From positions 1-34,204 of the forward strand of contig JAHHHI010000058.1 of NCBI GenBank assembly GCA_019359435.1: a stretch of 34,204 nt of DNA, given 5' to 3'. The notes under the pieces were generated by a model. It was not told where the DNA came from and did no database searches. It was given only the letters and a program-made list of their open reading frames with translations. A program made the translations under genes and the position numbers. Of this stretch, positions 6,779 through 14,419 are shown piece after piece. The DNA is from Kaiparowitsia implicata GSE-PSE-MK54-09C. Lineage in GTDB: Bacteria; Cyanobacteriota; Cyanobacteriia; Elainellales; Elainellaceae. Each line of letters begins with the position of its first letter. Position 1 is the first letter of the stretch.

Positions 6779-8068
6779 TTACTGAGAATTGGACGCTACA
6801 GGCTCCACCACAATCTCGACGCTGTCGGTGGGAGTGTTATTGGTGATGACATTAAAGCGACTGGTGTTGATGAATTGCAACTGCCCCTCTACTGAGATGC
6901 GCGCCTGCACTGCGTAGGTCAAGCGGCTATCGATCTGATTGGGGTCATAGGCTAGGTCAAAGGCAAATGGAACCTGTCGCCCGTTAGTTACCAAGGCTTG
7001 GCAGGCGAGCACGGTAGCGGGGGCATCGGCGCGGCTCACATCGACCAGACTAACTTCAACCACTGCGTTGGGCGGTAGGGCAATGCGAGGACGGTATGTT
7101 ACCGTACCCGAGACTGACTCATAGTCTTGTTGGAGTGTGCCGTCTACCATGAGAGTCTGACCGCTAACATTGTTGAGATACACATGGGCCCACGTGGGGC
7201 CATCGTAGCTGTAGGTTACGCCTTCGGGATCGGGCGTGACGACAGCAGAAACCTCATTCAGTTCTAGCTGGCCGGTTTGTTTGTTAAACAAATTCAGGCG
7301 GGTAATGCCATCCCGCACGAATACGCGCACCGCATAGCCACTGGTTTGGAAGAATGCCAGGGATTTGCCTTCGAGTAGGGCGGTATCTGGGTCGGGAACT
7401 GTGCCCTCTGGCGGAGCAATCGGCACGATTTCACCATTTTCTATAGCATAGAACTGTGTCACTTCTTGCGAGGGGCAGCAGGCGGGGTCGTTGGGGCCTT
7501 GAACTACCATGTTGACGCTGAACTGGCTGTCGCCCAGAATCGTCACGGTATTCACTCGAGTGCGATCGCCCAATCCTACTGGCATCAGTGAGTTTGGCAT
7601 ACCGTCTACATCCAATACAGGTGCCAAGTAAACAAAATTTCCAGTGCCGCCTGTGTTTACCACCATGACCATTACTGCATCCGTTTCCCCGTCTCCGGTG
7701 ATGTCTCCAATAGCGACTCGACCCTGTTCACGAAATAGGGTTGCAACAAGTTCGCGGTTGGGATCGGAAAACTGTCCATTTTCAAAGTTGATCACCCCAA
7801 CTTGAGGTTCTGGCCCTAGCGTTGGCGTGCTGTAGGAGCCGTTGAGCAACCGATTCAGACTGTCGCACCAGGCTTGCTTGTCGGGGGTAAACACCTCACG
7901 AGTGAGGCAGTTGTACCAGTTGGTGGTGGGGCTGTCGGCGGCTTCGGGCTGGGCTGGTGGGGACGGTGGGGCTGGCTGGGCGATCGCCAATCCCTGACTG
8001 AACACAGCAAGGCCTAACCCTGCACTAAATAAACGGAACAACACAGATTGATTCATCTTTAAACTCAC
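6779..8068 (-). CDS. Secreted protein with C-terminal YbaY-type domain
   Basis: 429 aa. The N-terminus has a signal peptide (basic start, hydrophobic core about 8-29, cleavage probably after AIA), then a proline-rich linker. A DITGDGETD element (122-130) resembles calcium-binding FG-GAP/dockerin loops. Residues about 313-415 match the YbaY (lipoprotein/secretin-chaperone-like) domain: YRPRIALPPNAVVEVSLVDV, then SRADAPATVLACQ, VPFAFDLAYDPNQIDSRLTY, AVQARISVEGQLQFINTSRF. YbaY domains are small periplasmic beta-sandwiches of unclear function. Cysteines 54, 68, 197 and 198 may form disulphides. A second possible start, Met5, is equally suitable for secretion. Confidence 0.78.
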   Translation of the reverse strand: MSLKMNQSVLFRLFSAGLGLAVFSQGLAIAQPAPPSPPAQPEAADSPTTNWYNCLTREVFTPDKQAWCDSLNRLLNGSYSTPTLGPEPQVGVINFENGQFSDPNRELVATLFREQGRVAIGDITGDGETDAVMVMVVNTGGTGNFVYLAPVLDVDGMPNSLMPVGLGDRTRVNTVTILGDSQFSVNMVVQGPNDPACCPSQEVTQFYAIENGEIVPIAPPEGTVPDPDTALLEGKSLAFFQTSGYAVRVFVRDGITRLNLFNKQTGQLELNEVSAVVTPDPEGVTYSYDGPTWAHVYLNNVSGQTLMVDGTLQQDYESVSGTVTYRPRIALPPNAVVEVSLVDVSRADAPATVLACQALVTNGRQVPFAFDLAYDPNQIDSRLTYAVQARISVEGQLQFINTSRFNVITNNTPTDSVEIVVEPVASNSQ

Positions 8069-8374
8069 ACCTAAACGAATTGGTCAGCGGTCGCTGACTC
8101 CACAAAAACACCTGTGGGAGGTGGTGAGCGGGCGATCGGCCTTGGCCTTTAGCCTGGCCTTGATCCGACAGCGCTGCCCATCTCGTCTGTGGCGCTAGCT
8201 CGCTAGAGCCGCTCCGTTGGAAGAACCGATCGTGTCGCAAGGTTCCACGTAACGGAACTGTTCTAGCGATAGCTAGTGCCATGCTTAGAACTTTATCAGG
8301 GGAATATAGAAGAATTATCTGAGGTTGCCGATTTTGCAACCGTGGGTGGCCTCGACTGCGTTCAGCTCCCCGCG
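8069..8374. other. Intergenic region upstream of the YbaY-domain gene
   Basis: 306 nt without a credible gene. It has small inverted repeats (GTCAGC-GGTC-GCTGAC near 8085; GGTTGC-CGATTTT-GCAACC near 8323-8341) and a fragment near 8350-8375 resembling a common cyanobacterial dispersed repeat (CTCGACTGCGTTCAGCTCCC). A minus-strand frame here (8025-8339) has no recognisable protein character. It presumably contains the promoter of the YbaY-domain gene. Confidence 0.5.
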
Positions 8375-8707
8375 TTAATCAAACAGCGCGACCGAGTGCA
8401 CGTCGGGCTGTTTGGGATTGTAGGCGTCGGTGTTGAATACGATTAATAGATTGGGGCGATCGCCCGTATTTTTGACCGCATGGGCAACGCCTGCCGGAAT
8501 GGTGATGCGCACGATATCGCCGATAGGCACCGCCAGTTCTGTGAGCGTATCGCCCTCTTGCACCCGCACCAGTGCTGGGCCGTATACTGTCATACATTCT
8601 GTGCCGTGCTGATGCACATGGTTGCCACGCACACAGCCCGGCTCGGTGAGCACCACATGCACATCTCGCTGCGTGGATAAGTTAACTGTTGAGTCTTTCA
8701 AACACAA
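8375..8707 (-). CDS. Cupin-domain protein, 5' end uncertain or lost
   Basis: 110 aa from a TTG at 8707; no ATG is available before an in-frame stop at 8753-8755. Cupin motif 1 is present (GNHVHQHGTE-CMTVYG), giving His-His-Glu metal ligands, as is motif 2 (PAGVAHAVKN). The end, VFNTDAYNPKQPDV, resembles small sugar-nucleotide-epimerase-like or dTDP-sugar isomerase cupins, which usually carry about 25-35 more residues at the N-terminus. The coding frame remains open upstream (reading NFVKLCLKDS) but has no good start or ribosome binding site. The border of the AT-rich TIR island lies immediately upstream, so insertion of that DNA may have removed the original 5' end. Substrate unknown. Confidence 0.65.
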   Translation of the reverse strand: MCLKDSTVNLSTQRDVHVVLTEPGCVRGNHVHQHGTECMTVYGPALVRVQEGDTLTELAVPIGDIVRITIPAGVAHAVKNTGDRPNLLIVFNTDAYNPKQPDVHSVALFD

Positions 8708-8777
8708 CTTAACAAAATTGATAGATGCTTGGAAATACTGACAAAACTCTGCTTAAGCATAAATAAATCGCTTAGCT

Positions 8778-10535
8778 TCAAGATTCACATCTGCTTTGCT
8801 CAACGAAGAACAAGTCTTCTCCCCAAAATCTTTGCCTAAATCTCTTTAATCCTTCTATGCTTGTTGACTGACCATCATCAACATACTTCCAACTTCCATC
8901 TGTATACATAAACCCAAAAGCTGCCTGTGTTGTGTATTCTGAGAAGTTCTTTTGCTGACTTTCATCGACGTATTCAGAATAAACCTCGGTAAGCTTAAGA
9001 TGGATTTCCGCTCTATGCTTAAAGCGACAAAAATGACCCTCATAGTCGGCTACGGCATCTTCTGTAAATACATAGTGAGCGCCCTTTTCATCTAATCTTG
9101 CAATGCTGCTCAGAGTGCTAGCATGCTTACGGCCACTAATATACTCGTCTATCAGACTTAGGTTGCGTTCTCTTCCAAAAACTCGCGGTTTTACACTTTG
9201 CCATGAGCGAATTAGGTGAATGGCGTCCTCTTTGCTAAAAGATTGTGAGTCTGTAGACAAGTTTCCGAGTGAAGAATTAATTGATTTCTTACTTTCAGCA
9301 GAGTTTCTCCAACTATTAATCACAAGATTTACTTGACTCAAAGCAAACGATGTGGCTCCTATGGCTCCTGCAAAAAGAAAAGTCAAGATAAACCACGCTA
9401 AAGGGCTTCTAATATTTGAAAATCTTGGGCGATAAAGAGAGCCTAAGAAACCTGAAACTAGCAAGCTGATGTTTGGAATTTTACTAAATGAGACACTATT
9501 TAAGTCGGATTCTGATCCATTGACATTAGGTACATTTTGGGTCTGGCTAATTACTTCTCTCTCGATTTCTTTTGCATTGAAATTCGTTATTTTGAGCCTT
9601 CTTCTTAATAAAAGCAAATTTTCTTTTTTCTGGTCTTCAAGGTGAGTTCCTAATAAGAATAACTTGCGAAACTCTTGTTCATATTCTTTTAGTCTCTGTC
9701 TATACTCCGATTCTTTTAAGATATAGATTGGTTCCTCTATCTTCCGAGTATCTTTTTCTTCTAGTGCAAGAACCTGTCTCTTCCTAAACAGTTGACCTCG
9801 ACTAGTTTCTGTTAGTGGATACTCAGATTCTATCAATCGGAGAAAACACTTTTTATAGTCTTCTATTTTTTCTTGATACTGACGATATTCAGACTCTTTT
9901 TTTTCACGAATAGGCCGTTCGATTTTTTCAACATCTTGATCCTTTATTCCAAGATTTCTTCTTATCTTTATTAAAGAGGTTTCTCCAATTTGAGGTATTG
10001 GATATACTTGATTTATCGTCCTCAAAAAATGGGTTTCGTACTGGCTTAGTCTATCGTTGTATCGCTTTTTTATCAAATCCTCAACTACATCTCTAACTCC
10101 TTTTGCGACATCGAAAAGAGCTTCATCTTGATTGCTCCAACTTGAAACAGGACTTCCATTACAAGGTAACGGCTTAAGATTTTCAAAAAAGGTATTTTGC
10201 CAATCTACTCGACGTAGCAGTACTGGTATAACTCGAGCTTTTTGATTATTGTGCCTTTGTATTGCTTCTTCAATTTCTATGTCATTATTAGACTTCGAGT
10301 CTAAGTAATCAGAACTAATAAGCAAAAGGATGACATCCGAAGATTTAAGGTGTTCAGAAGTTTCTCGAGCGAAATCTTCTCCCGCTTTTATTTTGGTACA
10401 ATGCCAATCTCGGATTAACTTAGATTGCCTTATGGCACTAAGATGCTTACCTAAAGCTAGGAATAGTCCTTCATCTGCTTGAGCATAGGATATGAAAACT
10501 TTGATATCATCTCGGTGACCCTCAGAAGAATTCAT
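8778..10535 (-). CDS. TIR - helical repeats - TM - IMS (ARC6-like) protein
   Basis: 585 aa. Residues 11-153 form a TIR domain: KVFISYAQAD at the start, DWHCTKIKAGEDF, the VILLLISSDYL strand, and candidate catalytic Glu87 (NNDIEIEEA). Residues about 163-330 hold three ~50-residue helical repeats, each with FLRxI-YPL and xIExPI-like elements (170, 231, 293), a motif I associate with cyanobacterial signalling proteins. A hydrophobic helix at about 379-401 should cross the membrane. Residues about 433-556 match the IMS domain of ARC6/Ftn2-type proteins (HLIRSWQSVKPRVFGRERNL, then YTDGSWKYVDD). TIR domains often cleave NAD or make cyclic-ADPR signals in defence; the role here is unproven. AT-rich, no HIP1 sites. 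193 nt downstream of the CHAT-TIR gene, same strand. Confidence 0.8.
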   Translation of the reverse strand: MNSSEGHRDDIKVFISYAQADEGLFLALGKHLSAIRQSKLIRDWHCTKIKAGEDFARETSEHLKSSDVILLLISSDYLDSKSNNDIEIEEAIQRHNNQKARVIPVLLRRVDWQNTFFENLKPLPCNGSPVSSWSNQDEALFDVAKGVRDVVEDLIKKRYNDRLSQYETHFLRTINQVYPIPQIGETSLIKIRRNLGIKDQDVEKIERPIREKKESEYRQYQEKIEDYKKCFLRLIESEYPLTETSRGQLFRKRQVLALEEKDTRKIEEPIYILKESEYRQRLKEYEQEFRKLFLLGTHLEDQKKENLLLLRRRLKITNFNAKEIEREVISQTQNVPNVNGSESDLNSVSFSKIPNISLLVSGFLGSLYRPRFSNIRSPLAWFILTFLFAGAIGATSFALSQVNLVINSWRNSAESKKSINSSLGNLSTDSQSFSKEDAIHLIRSWQSVKPRVFGRERNLSLIDEYISGRKHASTLSSIARLDEKGAHYVFTEDAVADYEGHFCRFKHRAEIHLKLTEVYSEYVDESQQKNFSEYTTQAAFGFMYTDGSWKYVDDGQSTSIEGLKRFRQRFWGEDLFFVEQSRCES

Positions 10536-10728
10536 AGATCTGCACCTAACTCAGATAAGAGGTTAATTATAAAATCTTGGAAGGATTAGGTCTCAGGCTA
10601 ATTGACTTACAAAACTTCCTCACGTAGGTTGGATAGGACGGAGTGAAACTCAACACCAGCAACGGTTTAGTTTGGTTGAGCATTGTCGAAACCCAACTGA
10701 CGAAAGAACAAGGACTCCAAAGGTTCTG
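10536..10728. repeat. Degenerate palindromic repeat between the two TIR genes
   Basis: 10623-10705 reads like an eroded copy of the common cyanobacterial GTAGGTTGGG...GAAACCCAAC palindrome: GTAGGTTGGATAGGACGGAG at the left, a reverse-oriented AAACCCAACTGACG at the right. It is non-coding. It may be the terminator/spacer region between the genes, so co-transcription is possible but not shown. Confidence 0.4.
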
Positions 10729-11868
10729 TCAATCAACTAGGGTCTCAGGGGTTTTTATTCTGCTTCGAAAATCCTCGACAATAATACGAATGCCTTCAGC
10801 TATATCTAAAAAGGCTTCGTCCTTATTTTCCCAAGTTGTTGCTGGCCTGCCATCTTTAGGGAGGCATTTCAACTTATTGAAGGGCAATCCAAACAGATCG
10901 ACTGGCCTAAGAACGATTGGTATTACAACTGCGTCTCCTTGGTCATGCCGCTCTAGTGCTCGTTTCATCTCGATTTGATAACAATAGTCTGATGCAAGAA
11001 AATCTGCGCTAATCAGCAATAAAATTATTTGAGCTGACTCCATGTGATCAATCAGTGCATTTTTCCATTCCGATCCAGCGCTTATTTTTCGATCATGCCA
11101 CTCATCGATTAATCCTCGACGTTTCAAGGCAGAGAGATGAAGAACAATCTGATTTCTCAAATCTTCATCCTCATGAGAGTAAGAAAGAAATGCTTTAATA
11201 GGCTGGTTGCTAACGCCATTTGATGCAAGGGAATGTAGATTGCTAGGAGCAACTGGATTTAGTGCTAGATCCCCAGCATTGATGAAGGGTATGCTTTGAT
11301 CTTTGCCTATAAAGAGTCTCGCCTTGAACTCCTTTTTAAAGCCGGAAAGCCCGACAGCTGCACGACCAACCTCAAAAGAGAATTCTACGGATTGACCTGA
11401 TCCTAGTGCGTCATAGAAACCAGTTACAAACTCAATCGAGGCATGATCGTTTACTTCCTCTTCCATGCCGATAACGTATTTCACATGTTTGGCAATGGCT
11501 TCTGCTTGCATTGCCGAATAACAACCATTTGCCAATACACAATTTACCAATACACAATGCACCTGATCTGAAAAAAGTTTAAATAAATCGGCCAGAACCA
11601 TACCACTTACATCCTTGGGATTGCCTAACTCATCCTCGAAGACTAGGCCTGATTCTTTTCCATGGCCAGAAAAGTGCACAATTTGAGGATTGACATCCAG
11701 CAGAGCTCGATATATATCTCTTGGTCGGACTGCCCAGCGTTGGTGTAGAACAAATTTCTCTCGCTGCTTTGACCGCCTCAAGCCCTCATCTATACTACGC
11801 ACTTCTCGGTCGAGAGCAAGACGGGAAGTGTACTGTGGATTAGCAGCAAGAACCAGAACATTGTACAT
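10729..11868 (-). CDS. CHAT-TIR fusion: caspase-like protease domain plus TIR
   Basis: 379 aa. Residues 1-190 form a compact CHAT (caspase HetF-associated) domain: NVLVLAANP at the start; a helix with REVRSIDEGL; the catalytic histidine in HFSGHG (65-70, His69); and the catalytic cysteine in NGCYSAMQAEAIA (Cys116). Residues about 224-366 form a TIR domain: IKAFLSYSHEDED, DEWHDRKISAGSEW, IILLLISADFL, candidate catalytic Glu300 (YCYQIEMKRA), PIVLRPVD. There is no signal peptide or membrane helix. A CHAT protease joined to a TIR NADase-like domain is unusual and suits a signal-activated cell-killing or defence factor; that is inference. A 15-bp tandem duplication lies just before Cys116. It is followed on the same strand by the TIR-IMS gene. 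Confidence 0.82.
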   Translation of the reverse strand: MYNVLVLAANPQYTSRLALDREVRSIDEGLRRSKQREKFVLHQRWAVRPRDIYRALLDVNPQIVHFSGHGKESGLVFEDELGNPKDVSGMVLADLFKLFSDQVHCVLVNCVLANGCYSAMQAEAIAKHVKYVIGMEEEVNDHASIEFVTGFYDALGSGQSVEFSFEVGRAAVGLSGFKKEFKARLFIGKDQSIPFINAGDLALNPVAPSNLHSLASNGVSNQPIKAFLSYSHEDEDLRNQIVLHLSALKRRGLIDEWHDRKISAGSEWKNALIDHMESAQIILLLISADFLASDYCYQIEMKRALERHDQGDAVVIPIVLRPVDLFGLPFNKLKCLPKDGRPATTWENKDEAFLDIAEGIRIIVEDFRSRIKTPETLVD

Positions 11869-12162
11869 ACGCTAGTCTCAGTGATTTTAGGCATCAATTT
11901 CTTCCGTGCTTCTCACACTGCTTACACTGCTGATTTAAAATTTTATTCCAAAATTATTATATTCTGTAGTACATATTTTTTCAAAATAGACTTTGTAGCA
12001 CGTGCTACAAAGTCTATTTTGAATACTAGAAAGATTTGTGAGATGGCCGAGCACAGGGCAAGTCCTTGTACATCCCAATATCTTTTTTTGAGTTTAGTGA
12101 AAGGAGGCTAGATTTTCTCTGGGCTTCAAAATTCCGAACTTTCTAAAAGTTATAGACGTGGA
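11869..12162. other. AT-rich intergenic region upstream of the CHAT-TIR gene
   Basis: 294 nt with long A/T tracts and the 44-bp palindrome. Two short plus-strand frames lack protein character. It ends next to the murE stop at 12163, where base composition returns to the HIP1-rich host style, so it probably marks the right edge of the acquired island. Confidence 0.55.
11980..12023. repeat. Perfect 44-bp palindrome
   Basis: 11980-12001 is the exact reverse complement of 12002-12023, centred on GTAGCACGTGCTAC, with no unpaired loop base. It lies 112-155 nt upstream of the CHAT-TIR start codon. It could be a dimeric-regulator operator, a joined pair of transposon ends, or a MITE remnant; there is no canonical T-run for a terminator. 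Confidence 0.85.
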
Positions 12163-13686
12163 CTAATGGCTCCTCTGTTGAGATCGTAAATTTAGCGCAG
12201 ATCTGGCCTGCTCTCGGTCGTCAAAGTGCACTTTTTCAGTGCCGAGAATTTGGTAGTCTTCATGGCCTTTTCCGGCAATCAGCACGCCGTCGCCGGGTTG
12301 CGCTTGCAGGATGGCGGTGCGGATGGCGGTGGCGCGATCGCCCTCCACGAGTGGGTTTACGTCCCCTGGAATGCCCGCTACCACATCTTCTAAAATGCGC
12401 TGGGGGTTCTCTGTACGGGGGTTGTCGGAGGTGACGATGACCCAGTCGGCTAAGCGGGCCGCGATGCTGCCCATTTGAGGGCGTTTGGTGCGATCGCGAT
12501 CGCCCCCACAGCCAAAGACGCAGATCATCCGCCCCGGAATAAACGGGCGCGATGCCGTCAGCAGGTTCTCTAGGCTATCTGGGGTGTGGGCATAGTCCAC
12601 AATGACGCTGATGTCTTGATGGGGCTGCACCTGCACCTGCTCCACCCGTCCTGGCACGCCGCCAAACTGGGGCAGGGCTTGAACCATCGCGCCCAAGTCT
12701 AGACCCAAGTGCAGCGCGGCCCCCACCGCCGCTAGCAAATTCGACAGGTTGAACTGCCCTACTAGGGGTGACTTAAAGGGCACGGTTCCCGCAGGAGTAT
12801 GCAGCATCCCCCGTACCCCATCCGATTCATAGGACAGATCGCTCGTCCACAGATCGGCCTGCTGATCGCGCGTGCTGTAAGTCCAGATGGGGCGATCGCC
12901 CGTCATTCCCTCGTGCACCAGCCGCTGTCCATAGGGATCATCCAGATTAATTACGGCGCGACCCCGCAGCAACTCTGGCGAAAACAGCCGCGCCTTGCTG
13001 CGGAAGTAGTCTTCCATATCTGCGTGATAGTCGAGATGATCCTGCGTCAGATTGGTGAATACCGCGACCTCAAAGGCGCACTGGTTAACGCGATCTTGCG
13101 CTAGCGCGTGAGAGCTAACCTCCATCACCCCATACTGGCTGCCTGCGGCCACGGCTGCGGCCAGTTGGGCCTGAAGTTCTAAGGCAAAGGGGGTGGTGTG
13201 CAGCGCGGTTTGCTGATGGCCCGGCCAGCGGGTGTAGAGGGTGCCCAGCAGCGCCGTTGGCTTCTGCGCCTGGTGCAGAAAAAATTCGATCAGGTGAGTG
13301 GTAGTGGTTTTGCCGTTGGTGCCCGTTACCCCCGCCATTTGGAGCTTGCGGCTAGGGTGCTGATAAAAGGCTGCCGAGAGGGTTGCGCACACCGCTGCCA
13401 TTGCCGTTTCGCCTGTGGAAATGGGGATCACGCAATCTTCGCTAGTCGGCGGTTTTTGGGTATAGGCCGATTGAGAAATGATGGCGGCGATCGCCCCTGC
13501 TGCGATCGCACTTTGCCAAAACTCGCCCCCATCCACACGAGTGCCCGGCATGCCAATGAACACATCCCCCGGCTGGCAGGCATGAGAATTGGTTGTCAGC
13601 CCTTTGACCTCCGCAGTTAGGGCCGGATGGTTGCCTGGAGTGATGATTCCGTCAGGCAAGTTAGACAATAGCTCCATCAGGTTCAT
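12163..13686 (-). CDS. murE: UDP-MurNAc-tripeptide synthetase (meso-DAP adding) MurE
   Basis: 507 aa, full length. It adds meso-diaminopimelate to UDP-MurNAc-L-Ala-D-Glu in cytoplasmic peptidoglycan synthesis. Visible: N-terminal Mur domain with TTNSHACQPGDVF; ATP loop TGTNGKTTTTH (121-131); the YRSKARLF-type segment with Lys231 as the expected carbamylated residue; HTPDSLENLL; and the DNPR motif (421-424), which selects meso-DAP rather than lysine. GAGGA 9 nt before the ATG supports the first Met. It is a stand-alone gene here, not in a dcw cluster, as is usual in cyanobacteria. Confidence 0.96.
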   Translation of the reverse strand: MNLMELLSNLPDGIITPGNHPALTAEVKGLTTNSHACQPGDVFIGMPGTRVDGGEFWQSAIAAGAIAAIISQSAYTQKPPTSEDCVIPISTGETAMAAVCATLSAAFYQHPSRKLQMAGVTGTNGKTTTTHLIEFFLHQAQKPTALLGTLYTRWPGHQQTALHTTPFALELQAQLAAAVAAGSQYGVMEVSSHALAQDRVNQCAFEVAVFTNLTQDHLDYHADMEDYFRSKARLFSPELLRGRAVINLDDPYGQRLVHEGMTGDRPIWTYSTRDQQADLWTSDLSYESDGVRGMLHTPAGTVPFKSPLVGQFNLSNLLAAVGAALHLGLDLGAMVQALPQFGGVPGRVEQVQVQPHQDISVIVDYAHTPDSLENLLTASRPFIPGRMICVFGCGGDRDRTKRPQMGSIAARLADWVIVTSDNPRTENPQRILEDVVAGIPGDVNPLVEGDRATAIRTAILQAQPGDGVLIAGKGHEDYQILGTEKVHFDDREQARSALNLRSQQRSH

Positions 13687-14080
13687 GTCAGCGATTCCTC
13701 ACAAGGGCTGCTCCTATTCTGCGGGATGATGCGGGGATCGGATCTGTTACAGGGATATCAATTTGGTCTCATTCAAAATTCTCTGGACGCCGCGTGAAGG
13801 GCGGTAGGCGTGATGAGTCTTGATCTCGCGATCTTTGGGGCTAACGCAGGTGAAGGATTGTGGAGAGGCTTAGCCTCTCCACAATCCTCTAAAATCCCTA
13901 GAAATTCCCAACAATTCCCAGGGGACTGCATGGTGCGTCAGTCTTGGATCTTGTAAAGTTTGGACTAAGCGTTTGGGTCTAGAAGCAGAATGGGGCATCC
14001 TGAGCATGTATTTTCACTCGCGTTACGGCATTGCCTTAACGGTGTACCCACGCTGCCGATTCCCTTTACCTAGTCTGGCT
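13687..14080. other. Intergenic region with palindrome between murE and secreted-protein gene
   Basis: 394 nt. The main structure is a near-perfect palindrome at 13854-13888. A weak plus-strand frame runs through from 13973 in front of the ATG at 14081, but it has no start signal and an implausible sequence. The murE promoter must lie close to 13690-13790. No RNA gene is seen. Confidence 0.5.
13854..13888. repeat. 17-bp perfect inverted repeat with a 1-nt centre
   Basis: AGGATTGTGGAGAGGCT (13854-13870), one T, then the exact reverse complement to 13888. There is no T-run on the plus strand and only short A/T on the minus side. It is likely a dispersed palindromic element or an operator; its centre TTAG would make a poor RNA hairpin loop, although the inner base pairs could open. 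Confidence 0.7.
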
Positions 14081-14419
14081 ATGAACTTATCTGTGCGATC
14101 GCTCCTGCTGTCTTCCCTCCTGCTGCCGCTAGCCGCCGCGCCTGCGCATCCGATGCCGACCCAGCAAGACGCCACGGAGGGGCACACCTATCCACCAGAG
14201 GTCTCGCAGGCCATTGTCAACGAATGCCTGACCGCCGCGATGAATAACAACCTGCCCCCGGCCCAGGCCGAAGCCTACTGCACCTGCTCTCTCAACGAAA
14301 TGCAGCAGCGCTATTCCCTAGAAGAGCTGATTGAGCTAGAATCGCGAATTCAGCCAGGGCAGCAGTTGCCACCCGAGGTATACGAAGTCGCGTCGGCCTG
14401 TGCCTCTCATTTATTCTAG
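14081..14419 (+). CDS. Small secreted cysteine-containing protein, unknown function
   Basis: 112 aa from the ATG at 14081. The open frame goes back to 13973, but the extra residues would bury a clear signal peptide: MNLSVRSLLLSSLLLPLAAA with cleavage around APA-HP. The mature part, about 88 aa, is acidic and has four cysteines (in NECLTAAM, YCTCS and SACASHLF), suggesting two disulphides, plus predicted helices (SQAIVNECLTAAMNNN; SLEELIELESRI). It resembles small cyanobacterial periplasmic proteins of unknown role. Its 3' end overlaps the GTG start of the following hydrolase by 20 nt, implying translational coupling. Confidence 0.68.
   Translation: MNLSVRSLLLSSLLLPLAAAPAHPMPTQQDATEGHTYPPEVSQAIVNECLTAAMNNNLPPAQAEAYCTCSLNEMQQRYSLEELIELESRIQPGQQLPPEVYEVASACASHLF

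Noticed and set aside
8025-8339. 104-residue minus-strand open frame upstream of the YbaY-domain gene
   Set aside because: No recognisable protein features, overlaps the signal-peptide region of the real gene, and has no ribosome binding site.
12040-12085. tRNA-like start (GAGATGGCCGAG) in the island
   Set aside because: Resembles the D-arm region of Ser/Leu tRNAs, but no acceptor, anticodon or T arms can be folded around it.
13973-14080. 36-residue N-terminal extension of the secreted protein
   Set aside because: It would place a signal peptide internally and has no start signal; the ATG at 14081 is better.
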